Source: Candidatus Geothermincola primus (GTDB lineage: Bacteria; Actinomycetota; Geothermincolia; Geothermincolales; Geothermincolaceae). From it: a DNA stretch of 50,432 nucleotides. The position numbers and the translations under genes were made by a program. Location: assembly GCA_015711725.1 (NCBI GenBank), contig JACVIX010000004.1, forward strand, positions 1 through 50,432, in the 5' to 3' direction. Below the pieces are notes generated by a model. That model saw only the letters and a program-made list of their open reading frames with translations. It made no database searches and was not told the DNA's origin. Shown here piece after piece: positions 37,504-45,535 of this stretch. Within the stretch, counting starts at the first letter, position 1; the number at the start of each line of letters is the position of its first letter.

Positions 37504-38646
37504 CTATCTTATCGCGGAAAATTTGAGGATTTGCACCAATTCCTCCCCGAAGAGATGAAGTTGCCAATGTTTTAAAAGCCCAGAATCTATCAGATCATCC
37601 ATTCCCCGGGGATTGAGCGCGGCTATGGATTCCAGCACTGAGTTAGGGAGAAGCACCCCTGGGTCTATCCCCGCGTACCGAGAGAAGTTAGCCCTCCAAA
37701 CTTTAAGTCTGTTTATCCTCTTCTCCGTTCCGGGATTTCTTCTCGTCCTCTCCTTTATTATGGTAGGTCTATCTTCGGGAAGCATTCTCGCCCCTCTCTC
37801 AATCGCTCGGAGCAAAGATGCCCCGTAGTGCTCAAGGTTATGAAGGGAGAGTACGCCGGTATCCCGCAAAGCTTTCCAATTATTCGGTCTTAAGCGAGCG
37901 AGCTCCAGGAGGCAATGATTAGGCAATATTTTGAATGGGGGAAGGTCCCTTTTTCTGGCCACCCCGTCTCTCCATTTCAACAGGGAATCAAGGATGGAGC
38001 GCTCTTGCGGTTCCAGGCCGCTGGCCCCCTTGATCTTATGATAAGAGGAAGGCCTTTCCGGAAGAGGTTGAAGACTCTTCTCCAGAAGCCCGAACTCCTC
38101 ATGGGCCCAGGTGAGCCTTCCCATATTTCCCAACTGCTTCACCAATTCTCGGCGGAGAGGGAGGAGAAAACGCACGTCCATGGCGGCATATTCCAACAAT
38201 TCCGGGGAGAGAGGCCTTTTAGACCAATCTGCCCTTTGATACCTTTTGTCTAAGATCACGCCGAAATGTTCCTCCAGCAGAGGAGCGAGCCCCACCCGTT
38301 TTTTTCCTAGAATCTTGGAGGCCAACATGGTGTCGAAGATATTTATCGTTCGTACACCTAGGTGACGCATGATTATGCGTCCGTCATAATCGGCTCCATG
38401 CATCACCTTCTCTATCCTACGATTGGCGAGGATTTTAGCCAGAGGGGTTAGGTTCAGGTTCGCGAGTGGATCGATGATATAGACTTGGCGAGGGAGAGCT
38501 ATCTGGATCAAGCAAATCTTTTCCTGGTAGTGATGGTAGCTGTCCGCCTCCAAATCCAAAGCGAAACGTTCCTCGCTAGCCAGCGCGCTCAGACATCTTT
38601 CCAGACTTTTTGGGGAGTCCACATATCTGTGACTTTTTTTGGTCAT
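37504..38646 (-). CDS. rnd: Ribonuclease D
   Basis: The product has 380 residues. The DEDDy exonuclease motifs are ALDLEADSYH (Exo I), KVMHGADYDGRIIM (Exo II) and LLEYAAMDVRFLL (Exo III, Tyr and Asp). Two HRDC domains follow at about 205-285 (SILDSLLKWRDGVARKRDLPPFKIL) and 305-375 (RLKVWRANFSRYAGIDPGVLLP), the normal RNase D layout. It trims the 3' ends of tRNA and other structured RNAs. I place the start at ATG 38646, because a CATAAT -10-like box lies exactly six bases before it; a TTG five codons upstream overlaps that box. No ribosome site is present. Confidence 0.92.
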   Translation of the reverse strand: MTKKSHRYVDSPKSLERCLSALASEERFALDLEADSYHHYQEKICLIQIALPRQVYIIDPLANLNLTPLAKILANRRIEKVMHGADYDGRIIMRHLGVRTINIFDTMLASKILGKKRVGLAPLLEEHFGVILDKRYQRADWSKRPLSPELLEYAAMDVRFLLPLRRELVKQLGNMGRLTWAHEEFGLLEKSLQPLPERPSSYHKIKGASGLEPQERSILDSLLKWRDGVARKRDLPPFKILPNHCLLELARLRPNNWKALRDTGVLSLHNLEHYGASLLRAIERGARMLPEDRPTIIKERTRRNPGTEKRINRLKVWRANFSRYAGIDPGVLLPNSVLESIAALNPRGMDDLIDSGLLKHWQLHLFGEELVQILKFSAIR

Positions 38647-38652
38647 GAAAAT

Positions 38653-38658
38653 ATTATG
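38653..38658 (-). promoter_or_regulatory. Probable -10 box of leaderless rnd transcript
   Basis: CATAAT on the minus strand, then six bases, then ATG. The geometry is the same as at 34425 and 48475. Confidence 0.45.
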
Positions 38659-38936
38659 CAACAGCTGAAAAGGAAATCATAGTAGAATAAAAAGAGTCGC
38701 GCGGAAGCGTTCAAAAATAGGGCTAAATTTTCGTCTTTCTTCCAGTTCTTACAGCTGGGTGGCGAACTCATGCTCTCGTCCCATGACTGGCGAGCCAAAT
38801 GCTTTTTCCTTAAAGAATATTCGCGTATCGCTGTTCCCGTATGACGTGTAAACTAAGAGCGCAAAAACTCGAAGGTTCTCGTCCCCAGTCTGGTTACGAT
38901 ACCAACGCCTCTCAAGCTTCAAGAATTTCCGCCGGG

Positions 38937-39323
38937 TTATCCATGGATGAGACGCGGCAGACAGCGGGTGCATACCCATCTGCTCTCCCCTTTATGTCGA
39001 ACCGGCAGCAGGGGCGCTTCCGTCTCGTCACTGGAGCAAAGATAGCAGCTTTGTCGTATGAAGCGTTCGCCTTTCTCATCTCTGCTCCTGGATGCCTTTT
39101 TGGCGGCGGACTCGTCGAAATCGGGAGCCTCCCGCACCTCGATTGAGAGCGCTCCTTCCGGGCAGACCCCTATGCAGAAACCGGCTCCATCGCAGAGCTC
39201 TTCCCTCACCACCCTAGCCTTGCCGTCTATAATCTGAATGGCTCCCTCGGCGCAGGGCAACACGCACTCGCCGCAACCGGTGCAGAGCTCCTCATCAATT
39301 TTTACAATTTGTCTTTTTCTCAT
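38937..39323 (-). CDS. Ferredoxin of the type found beside hybrid-cluster protein
   Basis: The product has 128 residues. CTGCGECVLPC near residue 14 gives three or four ligands for a [4Fe-4S] cluster. The second site reads CDGAGFCIGVCP, with Ala replacing the second Cys, so it has fewer cysteines than a standard ferredoxin. Small ferredoxins with this CDG-x-G-x-C-x3-CP form are common beside hydroxylamine reductase/HCP genes. The C-terminus adds a putative zinc ribbon (CYLC ... CTRC). It starts 67 bases after the CooS-like gene in the same direction, with GAGGAG as ribosome site, and probably supplies its electrons. CooF is the other possible name, but CooF has more clusters. Confidence 0.8.
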   Translation of the reverse strand: MRKRQIVKIDEELCTGCGECVLPCAEGAIQIIDGKARVVREELCDGAGFCIGVCPEGALSIEVREAPDFDESAAKKASRSRDEKGERFIRQSCYLCSSDETEAPLLPVRHKGESRWVCTRCLPRLIHG

Positions 39324-39389
39324 GTTGGCTACTCCTCTTGAGAATTCGAAAGACCCCGCATATGTAAGTCCTTATATAAATTATGAAAA

Positions 39390-41282
39390 CTATATACCCA
39401 TAGCCTCCCTTTTTTTCTTTATATGAGCCTCTATGCCGTCGGCTGCCTCCACAGGATCCTCCTGCACGGCCATCTTCCCGCCGGTCAACTCTTCCACTTC
39501 GGAAGTGAGCAGTCGCACCAGGTTCGCCCCCCCGGTTATGGGAGGCAACGGAGAGACATGGGTATAGAGCCCAAAAGCCACGGCGAAGATGGCGTCGATG
39601 GTGGCCTTCTGCTCATGCCATTCCGGCGCGGTCACCGCCGCGGGCAGGGTGGGGATGTCCACCCCCAACGTTTCCGCAATGGCGCCTACCAGGAGGGCCA
39701 TCCTTCCCACATCCGTGCAAGTGCCAAAGGAAAGAGCCGGAGGTATCCCTAGCCGCTTGCAGACTTCCCTCAAACCTGGCCCTGCCAATTCGGCGGCTTG
39801 GGGATCGGCCAATCCTCCCACCTGGAGAGCCCCGTTACCACATCCCCCCGCGATAATCAGCAGGTCGCGGGAGATGAGCTCCCTGGCGATGGCGAGGGTG
39901 GTGACGTCCTGACCTTTATTTTTCATGCTGGAGCAACTCACCAAGGCTACTATGCCTTTAATCTGGCCTTCTTTGATCAAGTCGATTAAAGGTTCGAGGC
40001 TTCCTCCCAGCGCTTCCAGAAGGGCGTCGGCGGAGAATCCCACCACCGCGCCGGTTTTCACCTGGGGCACATGAGACTCTCTTCCTTTTCTGGAAGAAAA
40101 GTTCTTAAGCGCCAGGTCGATGAGCTTCTCTGCCTGGATATCCACTTCTTCCGGAAGATAATCGATGTGCGCGTCCAAGTCAGGCATATTGACCAAGGGG
40201 GATACGGAGACCATGGTGGTTCCGAAGCGTTTTCCATATTGCATGAGCACGGGTTGAGAGCAGTTCATGTCCATGGCGAAGAGATCGACCGCTCCCGTGG
40301 CCAGCACGAACTCCTGGTTGAGGAAGTTGCCGGTCACCCCACGGAATACCTCGCTCAAAGGATAGCGGGCGTGCAGCTCTTGGCCGGTCTCGATGGATCC
40401 GATGATCCTTAAACCTTTCGCGCCTAGCGCCCTCGCTTTATCCTGGACATCCGGTCTGGAAGCCATTTCAATCAACGCCGCGCCCACAAAGGGCTCATGG
40501 CCGTTGACCACGATGTTCACATAAGAGGGATCGAGAATACCCATGTCTACTTCGGTTGGGTGGGGGCGTGGGGTTCCGTAAAGGATATCCTGCGCTAGCT
40601 CTAGGCTAACCAGAGAGCTGTAGGTGCAAGATATCCCCAGACGTAGCGCTTTCAGGGCCAAAGTTTGATAGTTGCCATCCACGTTGGTGAGAATGCTGGA
40701 AGTGGCCATGAGGGTCTCGCTGGTGGAACCATAGGGAAAGATTCCCAACTTCCTCCACACCTCTTTGCGTAGGGGAGGAGCGAATTTTTCCACCATCACC
40801 GAGCTCTCGCCCAGAGGCCTGTAGATATCGGAGAGGAAGAAATCCGCCAATTTCAGCGCCCTGGCTCGGTCATCCTCTCCTTCGATTCCCAGGAAAGAGG
40901 CAATTTCCTCCAGCTTGGAGGCATCTTTGAGTCGGAAAGGCGTTTTGCCCTCAGCGGTGGCTCTCAGAGTCTTCGCAGCTTCCACCGCGTGATAAGTGTA
41001 GGTGGCCATACCCAGGATGTTGCGAAAGAGCATATAGCGCATGGCCGCTCCATCGGCAGTAATCCCGCATACCCCGCGGGGCTTCTGCTCGGTTATACGG
41101 CAGGGACCATTGGAGCAAAGCTGGCAGCTTATGCCCCCGGAGCAGAAAGGGCATTTGGTAGACTGCACGAACCAGCGGTCTACCACGTTGGTCAGGCCCT
41201 CTTCATGCACTCGTCTATACATCTCCCTCACGCTGGCATGGGCGCTAATCAATTGAGGGTCCAATTTTTCTTCCTCGGCCAT
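39390..41282 (-). CDS. cooS: CO-dehydrogenase-fold protein with altered C-cluster site (CooS-V-like)
   Basis: The product has 630 residues. The N-terminus has CPFCSGGISCQLCSNGPCRI and GVCG, the B/D-cluster region of CooS. C-cluster ligands that can be aligned are H262 (NGHEPF), C341 (MNCSQP), C450 (VSCSSM), C481 (GGCGNGA) and C522 (GTCTDVGR). The motif GICCTGNE, whose second Cys binds the NiFe cluster, reads GSIETGQE, with Glu298 in that place. In Carboxydothermus CooS-V loss of this Cys goes with an Fe-S-O hybrid cluster, no CO activity and slow hydroxylamine turnover. The start is the second ATG, nine bases after AAGGAGG. A ferredoxin follows; a PadR gene is divergent. Ordinary CO oxidation is therefore unlikely. 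Confidence 0.88.
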   Translation of the reverse strand: MAEEEKLDPQLISAHASVREMYRRVHEEGLTNVVDRWFVQSTKCPFCSGGISCQLCSNGPCRITEQKPRGVCGITADGAAMRYMLFRNILGMATYTYHAVEAAKTLRATAEGKTPFRLKDASKLEEIASFLGIEGEDDRARALKLADFFLSDIYRPLGESSVMVEKFAPPLRKEVWRKLGIFPYGSTSETLMATSSILTNVDGNYQTLALKALRLGISCTYSSLVSLELAQDILYGTPRPHPTEVDMGILDPSYVNIVVNGHEPFVGAALIEMASRPDVQDKARALGAKGLRIIGSIETGQELHARYPLSEVFRGVTGNFLNQEFVLATGAVDLFAMDMNCSQPVLMQYGKRFGTTMVSVSPLVNMPDLDAHIDYLPEEVDIQAEKLIDLALKNFSSRKGRESHVPQVKTGAVVGFSADALLEALGGSLEPLIDLIKEGQIKGIVALVSCSSMKNKGQDVTTLAIARELISRDLLIIAGGCGNGALQVGGLADPQAAELAGPGLREVCKRLGIPPALSFGTCTDVGRMALLVGAIAETLGVDIPTLPAAVTAPEWHEQKATIDAIFAVAFGLYTHVSPLPPITGGANLVRLLTSEVEELTGGKMAVQEDPVEAADGIEAHIKKKREAMGI

Positions 41283-41415
41283 CTTCATCTACCTCCTTTT
41301 TGATGATAGGTAGAAGCTGGATGGAAAATTTGGCTATCTGACGGAAACACATTGAAACCCTTTGCTGCTTTTCCCCAGCTCCACATCTTTTTAAAGGTTC
41401 TTGATCACATCCCCA

Positions 41416-41466
41416 TTGACAGCAACAAATATATCTGTAATATTATACATAGATGTTTTAATACAT
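41416..41466 (+). promoter_or_regulatory. Promoter and likely operator of the padR gene
   Basis: TTGACA at 41416-41421 and TAATAT/TATTAT at 41438-41446 form a -35/-10 pair. They overlap the inverted repeat TGTA-N6-TACA. Just after, ATGT (41453-41456) and ACAT (41463-41466) are separated by six bases. PadR proteins usually bind ATGT/ACAT half sites, so this looks like autoregulation. It may also affect the divergent cooS-like gene. Confidence 0.5.
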
Positions 41467-41526
41467 ATAGATTTTATTGTCAAGATGTCTAGATCATATC
41501 CATCGAGTGAGAACAAGAGAAGTGCA

Positions 41527-41907
41527 ATGCTCAAGAATGGCGAACCCCTCACTCTGGACGCGGAGAGGTTCGTTCGCGAAGGACCGCTTAAGCGCTTTAT
41601 CGAGCCCCGCCTCCTTTATCTGATAAAAAAGGTACCAAGCTACGGATACGTGTTGCAGGAAAATATAGGAAAGCTTCCGTTTCCCGGGCCCGCTCCAGAT
41701 AAAGCAGCGGTCTATCGCGCCCTAAGGGACTTGGAGAAGAGAGGTCTTGTTCGCTCCCATTGGGAACACGGTGAATCCGGTCCCGCCAAGCGAATATATT
41801 ACATCACGGAAGCGGGGGAGAAAAGGCTAAAGATTTGGGTAGTGGCACTAAAGGAACGCGTCGACATATTGAAGCGTTTCATTGCCATGTGCGAGAGGCT
41901 GGAATGA
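41527..41907 (+). CDS. PadR-family transcriptional regulator
   Basis: The product has 126 residues from ATG 41527. The winged helix is clear: FIEPRLLYLIKKVPSYGYVLQENI, then PDKAAVYRALRDLEKRGLVRSHWE and RIYYITEAGEKRLKIWV, the PadR wing motif (YxLTxxGxxxL). The C-terminal helix for dimerisation is short. An in-frame ATG at 41485 would add 14 residues but has no ribosome site; GAGAAG lies close before 41527, so the start is uncertain. It lies between the divergent cooS-like gene and the permease pair and could control either. Confidence 0.85.
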   Translation: MLKNGEPLTLDAERFVREGPLKRFIEPRLLYLIKKVPSYGYVLQENIGKLPFPGPAPDKAAVYRALRDLEKRGLVRSHWEHGESGPAKRIYYITEAGEKRLKIWVVALKERVDILKRFIAMCERLE

Positions 41908-42051
41908 TATCCTCCGTTGTTATCTTAGTTTGATTTAAAGCCTGCATTGATGAAAATAGCGATTGATAGGAGACGAAGTGATATCTGAGAAAAGGAATAA
42001 GATTTATAAGCTTGCAATGCTTTTGATATCCATTCGCGAAAGGCTGGAATT

Positions 42052-42555
42052 ATGTCTGCCACTGCCATAGCCATCGATTCCCTGGTGATAATTTGCCTCC
42101 TGGTCTCTTTCTTCAAAAGCAGGGAAAAAACTAAGATGGCGTTGAGGGTTGCCTTGAACGCCATGAGGCGTTTAGGTCCGAGCATCCTGGCGGTCATTAT
42201 AATTATCGGATTGATGGTTGGATTCATACCTCCGAAATGGATCGCCTCAGCCATCGGGGGGGAACGTGGTATCCTAGGCATGGTAATTGCCGCCCTGCTG
42301 GGTTCGGTGCTTTTCATTCCCGCGCTTATAGCCTTTCCCTTAGCCCGGTCCCTTCTATCCTTGGGAGCGGGGGTCATGGCCATGTCAGCATTCATCACCA
42401 CACTCACAATGATCGGCTTCGTCTTTCTTCCTCTGGAAATCAGGGAGTTGGGTCGGCGCTTCGCCCTTATTCGCAACGGTTTCAGCCTGGTGGTGGCAAT
42501 AATCGTCGCGCTGGCCATAGGATTGCTTCATCGTTTCTTACCCCTTTACCCTTGA
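42052..42555 (+). CDS. Half-size permease, first partner (DUF318/YraQ-like)
   Basis: The product has 167 residues with about five membrane helices. AMRRLGPSILAVIIIIGLMVGFIPPKWIA and GMVIAALLGSVLFIPALIAFPLARSLLSLGAGVMAM carry the Gly/Pro-rich turns of the DUF318 permease family (the ArsP/YraQ clan), whose full-length members are about 300-350 residues with two such halves. Here each half is a gene; the second follows after six bases. The clan includes exporters of organoarsenicals and uncharacterised anions. The ATG has AAGGCTGGAATT upstream as a weak ribosome site. Cargo is unknown. Confidence 0.65.
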   Translation: MSATAIAIDSLVIICLLVSFFKSREKTKMALRVALNAMRRLGPSILAVIIIIGLMVGFIPPKWIASAIGGERGILGMVIAALLGSVLFIPALIAFPLARSLLSLGAGVMAMSAFITTLTMIGFVFLPLEIRELGRRFALIRNGFSLVVAIIVALAIGLLHRFLPLYP

Positions 42556-42561
42556 AATGAG

Positions 42562-43176
42562 GTGGTTGATATCACGGGAACAATAAATGGTATGAAGGAG
42601 CCGGTTTCCAAAACGTCCTGGAGAAAGAGGTTCAGGTGGGATCTCTTAATTTTGATTACCTCCTTTATTGTCGTGTCGTCTCTTTCTTTGCTTAACCCCT
42701 TCAGGGGTAGTCAGGCTTTCAGGATATCTTTGGAATACTTCAAGGAGATGATCTTCATACTTCCCGCGGTGATGGTGCTCATGGGGCTATTTGCCGTATG
42801 GGTGAGGAGAGAGACGGTAGTCAGGTGGCTAGGAGAAGGCTCCGGCTTCAAAGGCATGTTAATATCCGTTCTTTTGGGCGCCCTGCCCACCGGGCCACTC
42901 TACGTGGCGTTTCCCCTGGCGTCTATGCTGATAAAGAAAGGTGCGCGAGTGGCTAACGTGTTACTTTTCCTCTGCGCGTGGGCTTGCATAAAGTTACCTA
43001 TGGAGCTGGTGGAACTGCAATTCTTGGGATGGAGGCTCACCCTCGCGCGTTTGGCGCTCACGGTTATGTTTATTATCCCCGCATGCTTGATTGGCGAAGT
43101 TCTTTACAACCGGGGAGAAGATAAGAGAGGACCGGATTCTATATTTGAATCGCAGGCGGGCGTGGAGAGTATTTGA
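42562..43176 (+). CDS. Half-size permease, second partner (DUF318/YraQ-like)
   Basis: The product has 204 residues with about five membrane helices. The central GMLISVLLGALPTGPLYVAFPLASMLIKKGARVANVLLFLCAW mirrors the corresponding loop of the preceding gene (LGS-x3-P-x4-FPLA-x2-L-x3-GA), so the two are homologous halves of one transporter. A Cys in this half (LFLCAWACIK) could be functional. The GTG start at 42562 has no clear ribosome site of its own; translation is probably coupled to the upstream stop, and an ATG at 42592 is the alternative. The last 25 residues are cytoplasmic and charged. Confidence 0.65.
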   Translation: MVDITGTINGMKEPVSKTSWRKRFRWDLLILITSFIVVSSLSLLNPFRGSQAFRISLEYFKEMIFILPAVMVLMGLFAVWVRRETVVRWLGEGSGFKGMLISVLLGALPTGPLYVAFPLASMLIKKGARVANVLLFLCAWACIKLPMELVELQFLGWRLTLARLALTVMFIIPACLIGEVLYNRGEDKRGPDSIFESQAGVESI

Positions 43177-43946
43177 ACCTCGGAGATTCCCGATCGACCG
43201 CTTGCCGTCCCTTCCCTTCCCATCCCTTCCCTTATCGGTTCATTTCAGGAATTGGCGAGAAGAAAGACCCCATCTATTTTACGCATATGCGACACGGATT
43301 CGAGAACTTCCTAGATACTGGTATCTCGCGAAATTCCCTTTATAAATGCATCTAGTTGCTCAACTGTATATTTTAATAATGTGTAAATAATAAACGACGA
43401 GATTCTCGATGGGGATGATGTCCGCGACTGAGAAAACTTCCCATAAATAGTGAGCGCCTCCTCTCTCGCATGACGAGTCGACCCATAAGAAAGTGATATC
43501 CAAAGTTGAGAGATATTTGAATCGAGAGTTGTGCATTTTTGCCCTCAATATATGCGCATATACCAAGCTGACTTGGATAAGATGGATGCTATCAAGCTTA
43601 TAGGCAAGAAGTTTGCAAGAGGTTTTCAAGAAGATGATATTTGGGATGGAGAGAGCACTCACCTTCGATTTCCCGACGTTTTCGATGTCGAGTTCCTTCG
43701 AGCCGCCAACGATACAAGGCTTTTGGTTCAAAGGATTTAGCCCTAATGATAGGTATCACGAGAGTGGTGGATTTCAGAGAACAAGCCCTTCAAAGAGAGG
43801 TTTTCACGATTGAACGTGGCGCCCTGTGCATAGCTATTTCCCTGGGAAGCTGAGGACTATATATGAGGACTATATAAATACTTATGCGAGTTTATGCGAT
43901 ATGAGCCTTCACTATATAACTGACTGATACTAGATGAAGTCCAGGT
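43177..43946. other. Gap with short repeats, no convincing gene
   Basis: About 770 AT-rich bases. Frames near 43531-43853 show no domain, no ribosome site and overlap each other in several frames. It may hold decayed sequence. It includes a 13-base tandem repeat at 43851-43876 and leads into the 94-base tandem duplication. Confidence 0.4.
43851..43876. repeat. 13-base perfect tandem repeat (two copies)
   Basis: TGAGGACTATATA occurs twice without a gap. It is followed by two loosely similar TTATGCGA words. It is probably slippage-prone spacer. Confidence 0.8.
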
Positions 43947-44129
43947 AGATACAATTTACGCTCATGCCACTGGATGGCTAACCCAATTATTTCTAATCGT
44001 CTGGAGCTTCAAGTGAAGACGCGCGCGAGACTCGGAAAATAGATACCATTTACGCTCATGCCACTGGATGGCTAACCCAATTATTTCTAATCGTCTGGAG
44101 CTTCAAGTGAAGACGCGCTTGAGACTCGG
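43947..44129. repeat. Tandem duplication, 89-base unit, period 94
   Basis: Copies at 43947-44035 and 44041-44129 differ at three bases (one A/C near the start and CG/TT near the end). Each contains two small hairpins, GCCA-CTGGA-TGGC and CTTCA-AG-TGAAG. The second copy stops eight bases short of the FAD-oxidoreductase stop codon, so the repeat lies directly downstream of that minus-strand gene and could serve as a 3'-end structure. Confidence 0.95.
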
Positions 44130-44136
44130 CAAGAAT

Positions 44137-45204
44137 TCAATAACATCCGAAGACTCGGGTATATCCGGGGATGGAGCCCTTCCAGTCATGGCGGTCGAAG
44201 AATCGATTGAATTTTTCGAAATTGGATGGCCCGATAATATTCAATATTTTTTCCAGCAGCTTCACGTGAGGCCTTATCCGATAATGAATCTTGTTCTTGA
44301 TAAAGTAAGCGGCTCGGAAGGCTCTGGTGAAACGATGGAATTCCTGCTGAGCTCCCTGGGGGTCATGCACGGCCATGGCGGCTATCTTGCCGGTGGTGAT
44401 GGCTCCCAGGATGCCGAACCACATCATGGGATCCATAGCCCCGCTGATAGTGCCGCAGAGAATCAGGTTGCCTTGGAAAAGGCGGGGGTTATCGGGAGAG
44501 GCTAGGGGAACGGCTCCGGAGACGTATTGCCATTCCTTATGCTCCACTCCTTGGTGGCGAATCATGAAATCCTTATATTTGTTTAGCGCTTCCTCGCTAA
44601 CCTGCCGAATTGAAAATAACAGGTTGAAATAAAAATTGTTGGCTGAGGAGAGATACCCATACTCGGTGACGCATTCGTCCAGCCAGATCCAGGAAAGGTT
44701 GTTAAAACCAATCTCGCCTCTGGAGATCCATCCGTACCAGCGCAGATAAGGGATTCCGAGCATCTCGTAGGCGGAGGGGCTCAGCCCGCAAGCCACGATG
44801 GTGCCCGGGGGCAGCTGAGGAATATCCTCTTTTCTCAGGGGTGAGTTAAAAAAGAAATTCACCCCCAGCTTCTTGCATTCGTTGAAGAGCAAAGTGTCCA
44901 AGCTTCCTTTGCGATTTCCCCTCTCCACCGTGTACACGCCTTTCACCGGAACATGCAACTCGGTGTCATGGAAGTACCAAGGGCAGTCGAGTAGGGGGTG
45001 GAAGACCGAACTTATATCGATGCCGATATACTCGGAAGTGCGGTCAAGGTCTATGGGGGTGGTGTGGGTGGAGGGATTGTAGATGCTGGAGCCTCCATAT
45101 ACTGATTCCCGCTCGTGAATTTCCACTTCCACTCCTTGACGGGCTAGGTTGATGGCGGCGATCATTCCGGACATACCCGCGCCGAATATAACGACCTTTT
45201 CCAT
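44137..45204 (-). CDS. FAD-dependent oxidoreductase (geranylgeranyl-reductase-like fold)
   Basis: The product has 355 residues. The dinucleotide-binding motif VVIFGAGMSGMIAAINLARQG is at the very N-terminus, with Glu (EIHERE) closing it. A second FAD contact is near LILCGTISGAMDPMMWFGILGAI, like the GD-x-AG-x3-P region of geranylgeranyl-reductase and p-hydroxybenzoate-hydroxylase-type flavoproteins. The middle, TIVACGLSPSAYEMLGI, also fits. Likely a flavin-dependent reductase or dehydrogenase on a hydrophobic substrate. GGAGGTTCCC precedes the ATG, the same ribosome site as in the carboxylesterase gene. It stands alone between a repeat gap and a divergent methyltransferase. Confidence 0.75.
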   Translation of the reverse strand: MEKVVIFGAGMSGMIAAINLARQGVEVEIHERESVYGGSSIYNPSTHTTPIDLDRTSEYIGIDISSVFHPLLDCPWYFHDTELHVPVKGVYTVERGNRKGSLDTLLFNECKKLGVNFFFNSPLRKEDIPQLPPGTIVACGLSPSAYEMLGIPYLRWYGWISRGEIGFNNLSWIWLDECVTEYGYLSSANNFYFNLLFSIRQVSEEALNKYKDFMIRHQGVEHKEWQYVSGAVPLASPDNPRLFQGNLILCGTISGAMDPMMWFGILGAITTGKIAAMAVHDPQGAQQEFHRFTRAFRAAYFIKNKIHYRIRPHVKLLEKILNIIGPSNFEKFNRFFDRHDWKGSIPGYTRVFGCY

Positions 45205-45522
45205 GGGAACCTCCTTGATTATGACGGTTGGTCATTATTGTAAAAAATCTATCAGGCTAAGTAAAGAAAAAAAGCTCCGTCGTGACCTGGAGGCTTTTAG
45301 GCTATCCAACTGCTTATACTAGTAAATAACTATGCTAATCGCTGGTAAGTTATGGAGATAAGAGGGGAATCGAATTAGCGAAGAGGTCTGTGGCCGATCC
45401 AAGTTCTTCTCATCCTTTGTTACCTTGTCGTTTCTTAGTCGTTTCTAAGGTGAAGTGGGTTGAGCGACTATCCTTTGATGCCGTCTCCTTTCTTTGTCTT
45501 TGCTCTTGACCATTCTTCGTTT
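45205..45522. other. Divergent gap
   Basis: About 320 bases between the FAD-oxidoreductase and the methyltransferase with no gene. The leaderless -10 box of the methyltransferase lies at its right end; a TTGACC at 45506 is only 11 bases from that box, too close for a normal -35. Confidence 0.4.
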
Positions 45523-45528
45523 TATAAT
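45523..45528 (+). promoter_or_regulatory. Consensus -10 box of a leaderless transcript
   Basis: TATAAT followed by seven bases and ATG 45536. There is no Shine-Dalgarno sequence before the start codon. Confidence 0.6.
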
Positions 45529-45535
45529 CTCATTT

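Noticed and set aside
39990-40000. GGTTCGA words that could mark tRNA T-arms (also near 9690 and 47122)
   Set aside because: No acceptor stem, anticodon arm or CCA context surrounds them.
41891-42053. Similar 18-base words GCGAGAGGCTGGAATGAT and GCGAAAGGCTGGAATTAT at the padR end and before the permease
   Set aside because: One is coding and the other contains the ribosome site; two copies are too few to claim a functional repeat.
43531-43853. Overlapping short frames in the repeat-bearing gap
   Set aside because: Several frames overlap in different phases, none with a domain or ribosome site.
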